DNA of 25,669 bases from an uncultured Collinsella sp. (GCA_959026535.1 CAUFMB010000030.1:1-25669); one strand, 5' to 3'; shown: positions 7,020-16,857, numbered from the stretch's first letter. The notes: generated by a model not told the origin, from the sequence alone. Numbers and translations are program-made.

Positions 7020-7739
7020 ATGCCAAAAGCGATTTACGAAGGAATCTACCGCGAGATCCGTTCGCGCATCATTAACGGGACCTATGCGTTTCAGGAGATG
7101 CTGCCAACCGAAGCCGAGCTGACCGCGGAATTTGGCTGCACGCGCAATACCGTCCGCCGCGCTTTGAGCATGCTGGCCGACGGGATGTTTGTGCAGCCCA
7201 TACACGGCAAGGGCGTGCGCGTTATTTGGCTTAAGGGCGAAACCGACATGTTGGGCGCACTCGAAGAGGTTGAGTCGTTTGGCGAGTTTGCAAAGCGCAA
7301 CAATGCCGTTGCATCGACGGACGTTAAGTCTTTTGAACATCTGGTCTGCACCGAGCAGCTCTCTCGTCGCCTGGGCTTTAGGGTGGGCGAGGAGCTTATT
7401 CGCGTAGTGCGTGTCCGAAGCCTCAACGGCAACGCGCGCCAAGTGGACCATGGCTATTTTTTGGCGTCGATCGCCAAGGGCCTGACCCCCGAGATCGCGG
7501 CAGATTCTATTTACGGCTATCTGGAGCACAAGCGCGGTGTCAAAGTGATGGCGAGCCGTCGTACGGTGAGTGTCGAGCTCGCCAACGATGAAGACTGCAG
7601 CTATCTTGACCTCGGCAAATACAACTGCGTTGCCGTCATGGAGAGTCAGTCGTACACCTCGGATGGCATCTTGTTTGAGGTGACGCACACTCGCACACAC
7701 CCCGAGATCTTCCATTACCGCGTCAATTCCAAGCGATAG
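7020..7739 (+). CDS. GntR/UTRA transcriptional regulator, TreR-like
   Basis: A 239-residue DNA-binding regulator. Residues 1-70 form a GntR winged helix (LPTEAELTAEFGCTRNTVRR, then HGKGVRV in the wing); about 85-235 is a UTRA sugar-phosphate sensing domain. The pattern, including VESFGEF, ADSIYGYLE and the closing FHYRV, is close to trehalose repressor TreR as I remember it, so a phosphorylated disaccharide is a plausible effector. AGGTGAAG precedes the ATG. It is transcribed away from the PTS-HAD gene and towards the ABC importer; the palindrome TTGTTTAAACAA found at five island sites resembles the known TreR box TTGTATATACAA and is a good candidate target. A strong terminator (7778-7832) separates it from the importer. 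The actual ligand is unproven. Confidence 0.85.
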   Translation: MPKAIYEGIYREIRSRIINGTYAFQEMLPTEAELTAEFGCTRNTVRRALSMLADGMFVQPIHGKGVRVIWLKGETDMLGALEEVESFGEFAKRNNAVASTDVKSFEHLVCTEQLSRRLGFRVGEELIRVVRVRSLNGNARQVDHGYFLASIAKGLTPEIAADSIYGYLEHKRGVKVMASRRTVSVELANDEDCSYLDLGKYNCVAVMESQSYTSDGILFEVTHTRTHPEIFHYRVNSKR

Positions 7740-7777
7740 CCGGCTAGCTCGCAGCCTGACGAGACTCATGCCCTCAA

Positions 7778-7832
7778 AGAGAAAACGCCCGGTCAAACCG
7801 ACGACGCATCGGCTTGACCGGGCGTTTTCTCT
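7778..7832. terminator. Bidirectional terminator after the TreR-like gene
   Basis: A perfect 19-bp stem (7778-7796 with 7814-7832) around a 17-nt loop. The arms end in GTTTTCTCT on the plus strand and also in GTTTTCTCT on the minus strand, so it can act in both directions. Confidence 0.88.
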
Positions 7833-7850
7833 GCATTCGATAACAAATAA

Positions 7851-7862
7851 TTGTTTATACAA
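7851..7862. promoter_or_regulatory. Operator-like palindrome, distal site before the ABC importer
   Basis: TTGTTTATACAA matches TTGTTTAAACAA at 11 of 12 positions and also differs from the remembered TreR box TTGTATATACAA at one position. It lies 75 bp upstream of a second copy at 7926, a spacing compatible with looping. Confidence 0.55.
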
Positions 7863-7925
7863 AACTTGTCAAGTATCAAGTTGAAATTACCGTTCACCGA
7901 AGTTTTTCTACCGCTCTAGTAATAC

Positions 7926-7937
7926 TTGTTCAAACAA
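7926..7937. promoter_or_regulatory. Operator-like palindrome, proximal site before the ABC importer
   Basis: TTGTTCAAACAA matches the shared palindrome at 11 of 12 positions. It directly follows a possible -10 hexamer TAATAC (7920-7925), where a bound repressor would block initiation; no good -35 is seen, so the promoter assignment is weak. Confidence 0.55.
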
Positions 7938-7971
7938 CTAGCCAAATAGCGTATCGTACAAATCAGCAAAA

Positions 7972-8022
7972 GGGGCAAAGTCCCCGAGCCAATCTCCGAA
8001 GGCGGCGGCAAAGGGTGCCGCC
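7972..8022 (+). other. Two leader hairpins before the binding-protein gene
   Basis: GGGG-CAAAGT-CCCC (7972-7985) and GGCGGCA-AAGGG-TGCCGCC (8004-8022) lie in the presumed 5' leader, both with GGCAAAG at the start of the loop. The ribosome binding site follows at 8031-8039. They do not match a riboswitch class I know; mRNA stabilisation is the simplest role. Confidence 0.4.
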
Positions 8023-8045
8023 ACGGTGTGAAAGGGTGGATTGTA

Positions 8046-9362
8046 ATGAAGAACGAAATGAGCAGAAGGCAGTTCCTGGGCTTTGCTGGTTCCGCGGCTG
8101 CGGTTCTTGGTCTGGGTCTCGTGGGCTGCGGTGGTTCTGCCGGCTCCGGCTCCTCTGCTTCTGGTGACGCTGCCGAGGTCTACTTCCTCCAATTCAAGCC
8201 CGAGGTCGACAAGGAGTGGAAGGAGATCGCCAAGGCCTATAAGAAGGAGAAGGGCGTCGAGGTCAAGATCGTGACCGCTGCCTCCAACACCTACGAGGAG
8301 AAGCTCAAGTCCGAGATGTCCAAGAGCTCCGCTCCGACCCTGTTCCAGGTCAACGGCCCCACCGGCCTTAAGAACTGGAAGGATTACTGCGCCGACCTGT
8401 CCGATACCAAGCTCCGCGGTGAGCTCATTGACGACTCCCTGGCTCTGCAGTCCGATGGCAAGGATCTGGGTATCGACTGGGTCCAGGAGAGCTACGGCAT
8501 CATCTACAACAAGCAGCTGCTCGAGAAGGCTGGCTACAAGGCCGAGGACATCAACTCCTTCGACAAGCTGAAGGCTTGTGCCGACGACATCCAGGCCCGC
8601 AAGGACGAGCTTGGCATTGAGGGTGCCTTCACTTCTGCTGGCATGGATGACTCCTCCAGCTGGCGCTACACCACCCACCTCGCCAACCTCCCGCTCTACT
8701 ACGAGTTCGAGAAGGAGCACAACCAGGAGGACGACGAGATCAAGGGCGAGTATCTCGACAACTTCAAGCAGATTTTCGACCTGTACATCACCGACTCCAC
8801 CTGCGATCCTTCGCAGCTTGCCTCCAAGACCGGCGACGACGCCACCAACGAGTTCGCAACCGGCAAGGCCGTCTTCTATCAGAACGGCTCCTGGGCCTAC
8901 TCTGACCTCGTCAAGGCCGGCATGACCGACGATCAGATTGGCATGATGCCCATCTACATCGGTGTCGACGGCGAGGAGAACCAGGGCCTGTGCTCCGGCG
9001 GCGAGAACTACTGGTGCGTCAGCTCCCAGGCTTCCGAGGATGCCCAGAAGGCCACCGAGGACTTCATGTATTGGTGCGTCACTTCTGACACCGCCACCAG
9101 CATCATCGCTGACAAGATGGGTCTGACTGCCCCGTTCAAGAGCGCCAAGGAAACCACCAATGTCTTCTCGCAGCAGGCCGTCGCCATGGCCAAGGACGGC
9201 AAGAAGACCGTCGCTTGGGACTTCGTCTACATCCCCTCTGAGGAGTGGAAGAAGAACCTCAAGCAGGCTCTGATCGCCTATGCTGCCGACAACAGCAAGT
9301 GGGACGGCGTCAAGAACGCCTTCGTCGATGGCTGGAAGACCGAGAAGGCTGCTTCCGAGTAA
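8046..9362 (+). CDS. Carbohydrate ABC transporter substrate-binding lipoprotein
   Basis: A 438-residue extracellular family-1 solute-binding protein, tethered to the membrane as a lipoprotein. The leader has a Tat-like SRRQFLGFAG, a hydrophobic stretch and the lipobox LVGC, followed by a Gly/Ser linker. I chose the ATG at 8046 because AAAGGGTGG (8031-8039) sits 6 nt before it; a GTG at 8028 is in frame but lies before that site, and an ATG at 8058 is also possible. Codon use is strongly biased to GAC, AAG, GAG, CTC and GTC, as in a highly expressed gene. It heads the importer operon and is followed by a very stable hairpin. The nearby phosphorylase and MalQ suggest malto-oligosaccharides; the sequence alone does not fix the substrate, and isomalto- or raffinose-type sugars are alternatives. 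Confidence 0.9.
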   Translation: MKNEMSRRQFLGFAGSAAAVLGLGLVGCGGSAGSGSSASGDAAEVYFLQFKPEVDKEWKEIAKAYKKEKGVEVKIVTAASNTYEEKLKSEMSKSSAPTLFQVNGPTGLKNWKDYCADLSDTKLRGELIDDSLALQSDGKDLGIDWVQESYGIIYNKQLLEKAGYKAEDINSFDKLKACADDIQARKDELGIEGAFTSAGMDDSSSWRYTTHLANLPLYYEFEKEHNQEDDEIKGEYLDNFKQIFDLYITDSTCDPSQLASKTGDDATNEFATGKAVFYQNGSWAYSDLVKAGMTDDQIGMMPIYIGVDGEENQGLCSGGENYWCVSSQASEDAQKATEDFMYWCVTSDTATSIIADKMGLTAPFKSAKETTNVFSQQAVAMAKDGKKTVAWDFVYIPSEEWKKNLKQALIAYAADNSKWDGVKNAFVDGWKTEKAASE

Positions 9363-9394
9363 GTAGTTGCTGCCCAAGCTATCTGATTAGCGAC

Positions 9395-9430
9395 AGGGGG
9401 CGGGCAGACGTTGGTTTGCCCGCCCCCTGC
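9395..9430 (+). other. Strong intercistronic hairpin between binding protein and permease
   Basis: CAGGGGGCGGGCA (9395-9407) pairs perfectly over 13 bp with 9418-9430. No U-tract follows, and the next gene starts 20 nt later. It probably protects the upstream mRNA or causes partial termination, keeping binding-protein levels above permease levels, as known for other binding-protein-dependent importers. Confidence 0.65.
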
Positions 9431-9449
9431 ATATTGAAAGGACCCTTCT

Positions 9450-10304
9450 ATGGGCAAAGCACTCAAGCGCTGGTGGCCGCTCTTTATGCTGCCCACGTGC
9501 CTGGCGTTTATGATCGGGTTCGTGATCCCCTTTATCCAGGGCTTCTATCTCTCGTTCTGCCAGTTTATTACCATCAACAATACGCACTTTGTCGGTATCG
9601 AGAACTACGTGCGCGCACTGTCCGATCCGCAGTTTGCCACGTCGTTCTTCTTTACCGTGGCGTTTGCCTTCCTGTCGACGGTGCTCATCAACGTGATCGC
9701 CCTCGCCATTGCGCAGGCGCTCACCCGCAAAGCGCTCAAGGGCACCAATATCTTCCGTACGATCTTCTTTATGCCTAATCTGATCGGCGGCATCGTGCTG
9801 GGCTACATCTGGCAGATTCTGATCAACTGCCTACTCTCCAACGTGGGCGCCCAGCTCATTGCCCTTAACTCTGCTGCTGGCTTCTGGGGCCTTATCATCC
9901 TGACCCTGTGGCAGCAGGTCGGCTACATGATGATCATCTACATCGCTGGTCTGCAGTCCATTCCGTCCGACTACATCGAGGCCGCCAAGGTCGACGGCGC
10001 TACGGCATGGCAGACGTTTTGGAAGGTTAAGATCCCTAACCTGATGCCGACCATCACCATCTGCCTGTTCCTGTCCATCACCAACGGCTTTAAGCTGTTC
10101 GACCAGAACCTCGCCCTTACCGGCGGCGCCCCCGCGCACTCCACCGAGATGCTCGCCCTGAACATCTACAACACGTTCTATTCGCGTGCCGGTATCGCAT
10201 GGCAGGGCATTGGTCAGGCCAAGGCGGTTATCTTCTGCATCCTGGTCGTGGCCATCTCCATGATCCAGCTTAAGGCCACGAGGTCCAAGGAGGTGCAGCA
10301 GTAA
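9450..10304 (+). CDS. ABC sugar permease, MalF type
   Basis: A 284-residue inner-membrane permease with about six transmembrane helices. The cytoplasmic EAA loop that docks on the ATPase is seen as EAAKVDGA (177-184) followed by WQTFWKVKIP. It lacks the large periplasmic P2 loop and extra N-terminal helices of E. coli MalF, as is usual for Gram-positive carbohydrate (CUT1) permeases. GAAAGGA lies about 8 nt before the ATG. The stop overlaps the start of the next permease (TAATG), which indicates translational coupling. It pairs with the downstream permease to form the channel for the sugar delivered by the binding protein at 8046. Confidence 0.92.
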   Translation: MGKALKRWWPLFMLPTCLAFMIGFVIPFIQGFYLSFCQFITINNTHFVGIENYVRALSDPQFATSFFFTVAFAFLSTVLINVIALAIAQALTRKALKGTNIFRTIFFMPNLIGGIVLGYIWQILINCLLSNVGAQLIALNSAAGFWGLIILTLWQQVGYMMIIYIAGLQSIPSDYIEAAKVDGATAWQTFWKVKIPNLMPTITICLFLSITNGFKLFDQNLALTGGAPAHSTEMLALNIYNTFYSRAGIAWQGIGQAKAVIFCILVVAISMIQLKATRSKEVQQ

Positions 10305-11143
10305 TGAAACACGATAAGGTTATCAACCGCGCGCTCTCGATTTTCTTTACGATCCTGTCGCTCGCGTGGATCTACCCCGTGTTCATGATTGCGCTTAATT
10401 CTTTTAAGAAAGCGACTGCAATCAGCACCACCACGGCATTCGATCTGCTCACGCCCGAGACGTTCAACGGCCTCGCAAACTACATGCACGCCCTTAACGA
10501 GCAGGGCTTTGCCTCGGCATTTATGTACTCGCTCATCATCACGGTCACGTCGGTCGTGCTGATCTTGGTGTGCTGCTCCATGTGCGCTTGGTACGTGGTT
10601 CGTGTCAACAACAAGATCTCGAACTTCTTCTATTACCTGTTCGTGTTCTCGATGGTCGTGCCCTTCCAGATGCTCATGTTCACGCTGTCCAATTTGGCGG
10701 ACCGCATCGGCTTCAACACGCCGTTCAACATCTGCTTTATCTACCTCGGCTTTGGCGCGGGCCTGGCGGTCTTTATGTTCGCCGGTTTTGTAAAGAACAT
10801 CCCGCTCGAGATCGAGGAGGCGGCCATGATTGATGGCTGCAACCCGGTCCAGGTGTTCTTTAAGATCGTCCTTCCCATCATGAAGCCCACCTATCTTTCG
10901 GTCGGCATCCTCGAGACCATGTGGGTCTGGAACGACTATCTGCTGCCCTACCTTACGCTCGACTCCACCAAGTACAAGACCATTCCTATCTTGATCCAGT
11001 ACTTCCGCGGCGGCTACGGCCACGTCGAGCTCGGCCCCATGATGGCCTGCATCATGATGGTCGTTATCCCCATCGTCATCATGTACATCCTCTGCCAGAA
11101 GTACATCATCGACGGTGTGGTGGCAGGTGCCGTCAAGGGCTGA
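10304..11143 (+). CDS. ABC sugar permease, MalG type
   Basis: A 279-residue inner-membrane permease, the second half of the channel. It has about six membrane helices and the EAA loop EEAAMIDG (171-178) followed by VQVFFKIVLPIMKP. The ATG overlaps the upstream stop by one base, and AAGGAGGTG lies inside the end of the upstream gene, so the two permeases are coupled. The C-terminal QKYIIDGVVAGAVKG is typical of the MalG/CUT1 family. A 9-bp hairpin lies between it and the ATPase gene. Confidence 0.92.
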   Translation: MKHDKVINRALSIFFTILSLAWIYPVFMIALNSFKKATAISTTTAFDLLTPETFNGLANYMHALNEQGFASAFMYSLIITVTSVVLILVCCSMCAWYVVRVNNKISNFFYYLFVFSMVVPFQMLMFTLSNLADRIGFNTPFNICFIYLGFGAGLAVFMFAGFVKNIPLEIEEAAMIDGCNPVQVFFKIVLPIMKPTYLSVGILETMWVWNDYLLPYLTLDSTKYKTIPILIQYFRGGYGHVELGPMMACIMMVVIPIVIMYILCQKYIIDGVVAGAVKG

Positions 11144-11167
11144 TGCCGTAACTGTTTTGCAAGTTTC

Positions 11168-11194
11168 TGCGGCGCCCCTCAGCGCGGCGCCGCA
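11168..11194 (+). other. Intercistronic hairpin between permease and ATPase genes
   Basis: TGCGGCGCC (11168-11176) pairs with GGCGCCGCA (11186-11194) over 9 bp with a 9-nt loop and no U-tract. Like the hairpin at 9395-9430 it probably tunes mRNA stability within the importer operon. Confidence 0.55.
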
Positions 11195-11211
11195 TATCGA
11201 AAGGTAAAGAC

Positions 11212-12411
11212 ATGGCCGAGATCGTTCTCAAACATGTTCAGAAGGTGTATCCCAACAACGAGTCCAAAAAGAAGGGCTTCTTTGGCAAAAAGAAGAAGAC
11301 CGAGGAGAAGAAGCACAACCTCAAGGTTACCGAGGACGGCGTGCTCGCGGTGGAGGACTTTAATCTCACCGTGCATGACCAGGAGTTTGTCGTTCTCGTT
11401 GGCCCGTCTGGCTGCGGCAAGTCCACGACGATGCGCATGGTCGCTGGCCTGGAGGACATCACTTCGGGCGACGTGCTCATCGACGGCAAGCGCGTCAACG
11501 ACGTGGCGCCCAAGGACCGCGACATTGCCATGGTGTTCCAGAGTTATGCTCTGTACCCCAATATGACGGTGTACGAGAACATGGCGTTTACGCTCGAGCT
11601 CAAGAAGGTTCCCAAGGACGAGATCGACCGCAAGGTTCGTTCTGCTGCCGAGATTCTGGGCATTACCGAGTACCTCGACCGTAAGCCCAAGGCGCTCTCC
11701 GGCGGCCAGCGCCAGCGTGTCGCTATCGGCCGCGCCATCGTGCGTGACCCCAAGGTCTTCCTGATGGACGAGCCGCTGTCCAACCTGGACGCCAAGCTTC
11801 GTAACCAGATGCGTGCCGAGCTCATTAAGCTGCGCCACGAGATCAAGGGCACGTTCATTTATGTTACTCACGACCAGACCGAGGCTATGACCCTCGGTGA
11901 CCGTATCGTGGTCATGAAGGACGGCGTCGTCCAGCAGATCGCCACCCCGCAGGAGGTCTTCAACCATCCCGCGAACATCTTCGTCGCCGGCTTCATCGGC
12001 GTGCCGCAGATGAACTTCTTCGATGCCCAGCTGGTGCGCTCGGGCAACGGCTTTACCGTCAAGACCGAGGATATGAACGTGGCGCTCGCCCCCGAGACCT
12101 GCGCTCAGCTTGCCCTCAACTGGGACGGCGGCGACGTGAAGGAGATCACGGCTGGCGTGCGCCCCGAGCAGATTCTGCTTGCCGACAAGGACGAGGAGGG
12201 CGCGCTCCAGGGTACCGTCGAGGTGACCGAGCTCATGGGTTCGACCGAGCATGTCCACGTGACTGCTCCCGATGGCCAGTTCGTCCTGATCATTCCCGTT
12301 GTCGACCTTGAGGCCAAGGGTGCGCTCAAGGCGGGCGACCCCATCTGGTTCAAGTTCGAGAAGAACGCGACCCACCTCTTCGATAAGGTCTCTGGCAAGA
12401 ACCTTATCTAG
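11212..12411 (+). CDS. ABC sugar-import ATPase, MsmK/MalK/UgpC type, with Lys-rich insertion
   Basis: A 399-residue cytoplasmic ATPase that powers the importer. Walker A GPSGCGKST (64-72), Q-loop FQSYALYP (109-116), signature LSGGQRQRV (162-170), Walker B VFLMDE (182-187) and switch His VTH (H220) are all intact, followed by the C-terminal MalK-type OB/TOBE region. Relative to the usual 370 residues it carries an insertion at about residues 17-44, very rich in Lys and Glu (KKKGFFGKKKKTEEKK), between the first beta strand and the strand leading to Walker A. Such ATPases often serve several importers; here it closes the operon and has its own GAAAGGTAAAG leader. A strong terminator follows at 12481-12517. 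Confidence 0.93.
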   Translation: MAEIVLKHVQKVYPNNESKKKGFFGKKKKTEEKKHNLKVTEDGVLAVEDFNLTVHDQEFVVLVGPSGCGKSTTMRMVAGLEDITSGDVLIDGKRVNDVAPKDRDIAMVFQSYALYPNMTVYENMAFTLELKKVPKDEIDRKVRSAAEILGITEYLDRKPKALSGGQRQRVAIGRAIVRDPKVFLMDEPLSNLDAKLRNQMRAELIKLRHEIKGTFIYVTHDQTEAMTLGDRIVVMKDGVVQQIATPQEVFNHPANIFVAGFIGVPQMNFFDAQLVRSGNGFTVKTEDMNVALAPETCAQLALNWDGGDVKEITAGVRPEQILLADKDEEGALQGTVEVTELMGSTEHVHVTAPDGQFVLIIPVVDLEAKGALKAGDPIWFKFEKNATHLFDKVSGKNLI

Positions 12412-12429
12412 GCCCGGTGCATCCGGGCC
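12411..12429 (+). other. Small hairpin just after the ATPase stop
   Basis: GGCCCGG (12411-12417) pairs with CCGGGCC (12423-12429) around TGCAT, beginning in the stop codon. No T-tract follows; the true terminator is downstream. Confidence 0.5.
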
Positions 12430-12480
12430 CTCCCTTTGGGCGACTGCGGTATTGCCATCCTTTTGCCGCGGTCACATATA

Positions 12481-12522
12481 AGGCTCCCCTCCCGTCCACT
12501 GGGCGAGAGGGGAGCCTTTCTT
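12481..12522 (+). terminator. Terminator of the ABC importer operon
   Basis: AGGCTCCCCTC (12481-12491) pairs perfectly with GAGGGGAGCCT (12507-12517), followed by TTCTTTG. It is a Rho-independent terminator for the plus-strand operon. Confidence 0.88.
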
Positions 12523-12550
12523 TGTGTTGGGGCTGTCTGACCGGTCGTTT

Positions 12551-12607
12551 GTCTCGATCTGTAACGGGTGAGGCTGATTTCGGACGTTAGATGTTACAGA
12601 TTGAGAC
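12551..12607. repeat. 57-nt palindromic unit, copy 1
   Basis: Arms of 15 nt, GTCTCGATCTGTAAC (12551-12565) and GTTACAGATTGAGAC (12593-12607), complement each other at 14 of 15 positions around a 27-nt middle. Confidence 0.85.
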
Positions 12608-12630
12608 GGTTCCGCTGAGCTAACCATTTC

Positions 12631-12687
12631 ATCTAAATCTGTAACACCAAAGGTGAATTTCAGCTGCTAGATGTTACAGATCGAGAT
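12631..12687. repeat. 57-nt palindromic unit, copy 2
   Basis: Same architecture and exactly the same length as copy 1: left arm ATCTAAATCTGTAAC (12631-12645), right arm GTTACAGATCGAGAT (12673-12687), 27-nt middle. The left arm has two changes, so outer pairing is imperfect while ATCTGTAAC/GTTACAGAT is kept. It starts 80 bp after copy 1. Confidence 0.85.
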
Positions 12688-12708
12688 TGACCCAAGGGGG
12701 GCCGGTAT

Positions 12709-12765
12709 GTCTCAATCTGTAACGGCTGGGGCCGTTTTTACCGAGTAGCTGTTACAGATCGAGAT
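12709..12765. repeat. 57-nt palindromic unit, copy 3
   Basis: Left arm GTCTCAATCTGTAAC (12709-12723), right arm GTTACAGATCGAGAT (12751-12765), again a 27-nt middle and 57 nt in total. It starts 78 bp after copy 2. The middles of the three copies differ, although copies 1 and 2 both end in TAGAT. Confidence 0.85.
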
Positions 12766-12804
12766 TCTTCGGTCGAGTCGGGTCACAGGGTAACGTGCGG
12801 GCAC

Positions 12805-12836
12805 AAAAAACGGAGCCGTGTTGCCACGACTCCGTT
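12805..12836 (-). terminator. Terminator of the glycogen phosphorylase gene
   Basis: On the minus strand ACGGAG-x-CGTG pairs with CACG-x-CTCCGT (12835-12810) around a 4-nt loop and runs into six T residues (complement of 12805-12810). It lies 29 nt after the glgP stop. Confidence 0.88.
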
Positions 12837-12864
12837 TCTCAAGAGGATGGGTAAGGGGAATGAG

Positions 12865-15132
<2,268 letters not shown>

Positions 15133-15167
15133 GTTTCCTCCTGTGGTGAGTTGACTACATGTCAGAA

Positions 15168-15213
15168 ATACAAAAGAGCCCGCGCGAGGGGGTTGGGGTG
15201 GCCTCGCGCGGGG
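15168..15213 (-). terminator. Terminator-like hairpin between malQ and glgP
   Basis: CCCGCGCGAGG (15179-15189) and CCTCGCGCGGG (15202-15212) form a perfect 11-bp GC-rich stem. On the minus strand the stem is followed by CTCTTTTGT, so it should terminate malQ transcripts, at least partly, only about 50 nt before the glgP start. Confidence 0.8.
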
Positions 15214-15260
15214 AAAGCGAACGCGTCCACACGATGGGGTGGGGTCGGGCGCGGTTGCTC

Positions 15261-16766
15261 CTATTGGGGAAGCTCGATTTCGGCTTCCGACGGGATGCGG
15301 AAGTAGGTCTCCGTCCAGTCAGTAAGCTTGTGCTCGAGCTCTCGGGTGATGGCGCCATCGAGCATGCGCCAGGTCCAGTTGCCGCCCAGGGTGGCGGGCG
15401 TGTTGATGCGTGCCTCATTGCCCAGGTTGAGCAGGTCCTGCATGGTGTAGATGCAGGTGTCGCTCACGCTGGCGGCGATGGTGCGGTTGAGCGCATCGGT
15501 GATGGGCTCGCCAGTCTGCTGATGGGTGTACAGGGCTGCCTGCTCGCGCTGGCGCGGGGTGGCCGTTCCCTCAAACCAACCGCGTGCCGTCTCGTTGTCG
15601 TGCGTGCCCACATAGGCGACGGTGTTGGCGATGTAGTTATGCGGCAGGTAGTACGAGTTGGTGCCCTCAAAGGCAAACTGCAAGATCTTCATGCCGGGGA
15701 AGCCCGAGTTATCGCGCATGTCGATGACGCCGGGGGTGAGGAAGCCCAGGTCCTCGGCGATAATAGGCAGCGTGCCGAGCTTTTCCTCGAGCATTTTGAA
15801 GAGTTTGAGGCCGGGACCCTGCGTCCACGAACCGTAGGACGAGTCGGGCGAGGAGAAAGGTACCTCCCAATAGGCCTCGAAGCCGCGGAAGTGGTCCAGG
15901 CGGATGACGTCGTACATGCCGAGCGCGGCGCGAATGCGGCCCTCCCACCAGGAGAAGCCGTCGGCCTCCATGGCGTCCCAGTCGTAGATGGGGTTGCCCC
16001 AGTACTGACCGGTGGCCGAGAACTGGTCAGGCGGCGTGCCGGCGACGCTTACGGGGTTGCCGGCGGCGTCGATCTTAAAGAGCTCGGGCGTGGCCCACAT
16101 CTCGACAGAGTCGCGCGAGACGTAGATGGGCAGATCGCCGATAATCAGGATATCACGCTCGTTGGCATAGGCCTTGAGGCGGCTCCACTGGCGATTGAAG
16201 AAGTACTGCGTCATCTGGTGGTAGAGCATACGCGCGGGATGGGCGGCGCAGACCTTGGCAGAAGCCTCTCCGCGGGTACGCAGCTCCGCGGGCCACTCCC
16301 AAAATGCCTTGAGCCCGCACTCCTCCTTGACGGTCATGAACTCGCAATAGGGGATGAGCCAGTCCTCGTTGGCCTGGACAAAGTCGTCGAAGTCTGCCGG
16401 CTTGTCGGCGGCAAAGCGCTCAGCGGCGCGGTCGAGAATCTGACGGCGACCGCCAAAGATGGCGCCGTAGTCGACGTTGCTGGGGTCGGAACCCAGATAC
16501 ACGCCGTCGATATCGCACTGCTCCAGATAGCCCGCCTCGATGAGTTCGGCGAAGTCGATAAAGTTGGGGTTGCCCGCACGTGCCGAGAACGACTGGTAGG
16601 GCGAATCGCCGTAGCTGGTCGTCGTGAGGGGCAGAATCTGCCAGTAATGTTGTTTACACGAGGCGAGGAAGTCGACAAAGTCATAGGCGTTCCAGCCAAA
16701 ACCGCCGATTCCGTAGGGGCCGGGTAGAGATGAGACGGGCATGAGGACGCCGCTTGCACGCTCCAT
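15261..16766 (-). CDS. malQ: 4-alpha-glucanotransferase (amylomaltase)
   Basis: A 501-residue cytoplasmic GH77 enzyme that transfers glucan segments between malto-oligosaccharides and releases glucose. It starts in family style (MERASGVLMPVSSLPGPYGI). The catalytic set is visible: the nucleophile Asp in IRLDHFRGF, the acid/base Glu in IIAEDLG and the third Asp in VGTHDNETARGWF. Length is typical of the family. I chose the ATG at 16766 from family alignment; a GTG at 16778 lies just after AGAAGG and may be the real start, while a longer frame to 16844 begins with TTG and looks unlikely. An operator-like palindrome (16865-16876) lies about 100 bp upstream. Together with glgP it converts imported maltodextrin to glucose and glucose-1-phosphate. 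Confidence 0.93.
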   Translation of the reverse strand: MERASGVLMPVSSLPGPYGIGGFGWNAYDFVDFLASCKQHYWQILPLTTTSYGDSPYQSFSARAGNPNFIDFAELIEAGYLEQCDIDGVYLGSDPSNVDYGAIFGGRRQILDRAAERFAADKPADFDDFVQANEDWLIPYCEFMTVKEECGLKAFWEWPAELRTRGEASAKVCAAHPARMLYHQMTQYFFNRQWSRLKAYANERDILIIGDLPIYVSRDSVEMWATPELFKIDAAGNPVSVAGTPPDQFSATGQYWGNPIYDWDAMEADGFSWWEGRIRAALGMYDVIRLDHFRGFEAYWEVPFSSPDSSYGSWTQGPGLKLFKMLEEKLGTLPIIAEDLGFLTPGVIDMRDNSGFPGMKILQFAFEGTNSYYLPHNYIANTVAYVGTHDNETARGWFEGTATPRQREQAALYTHQQTGEPITDALNRTIAASVSDTCIYTMQDLLNLGNEARINTPATLGGNWTWRMLDGAITRELEHKLTDWTETYFRIPSEAEIELPQ

Positions 16767-16851
16767 GAATGCGCTCACCAACCTTCTTGTTGTGGGGTCG
16801 GCCTGCCGATGAGCATGCAGTCCGCCTCCGAGCTTCCAATTCAATACGCCT

Positions 16852-16857
16852 ATTGTA
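16852..16857 (-). promoter_or_regulatory. Possible -10 element of malQ
   Basis: On the minus strand TACAAT lies about 86 bp before the malQ start and 7 bp downstream of the palindromic operator. At 17-bp spacing the -35 would be ATACAT, which is poor, so an activator or another promoter is possible. Confidence 0.35.

Noticed and set aside
7972..8045. Cyclic-di-GMP or cobalamin riboswitch before the binding-protein gene
   Set aside because: GGCAAAG and GGTGCC fragments recall these classes, but the required conserved cores and overall fold are missing.
12551..12765. CRISPR array
   Set aside because: Only three units; the repeats are long inverted arms with variable centres, not short direct repeats with uniform unique spacers, and no cas genes are near.
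16767..16844. Longer malQ start at 16844
   Set aside because: The codon is TTG with no Shine-Dalgarno, and the extra residues are not found at the front of known amylomaltases.
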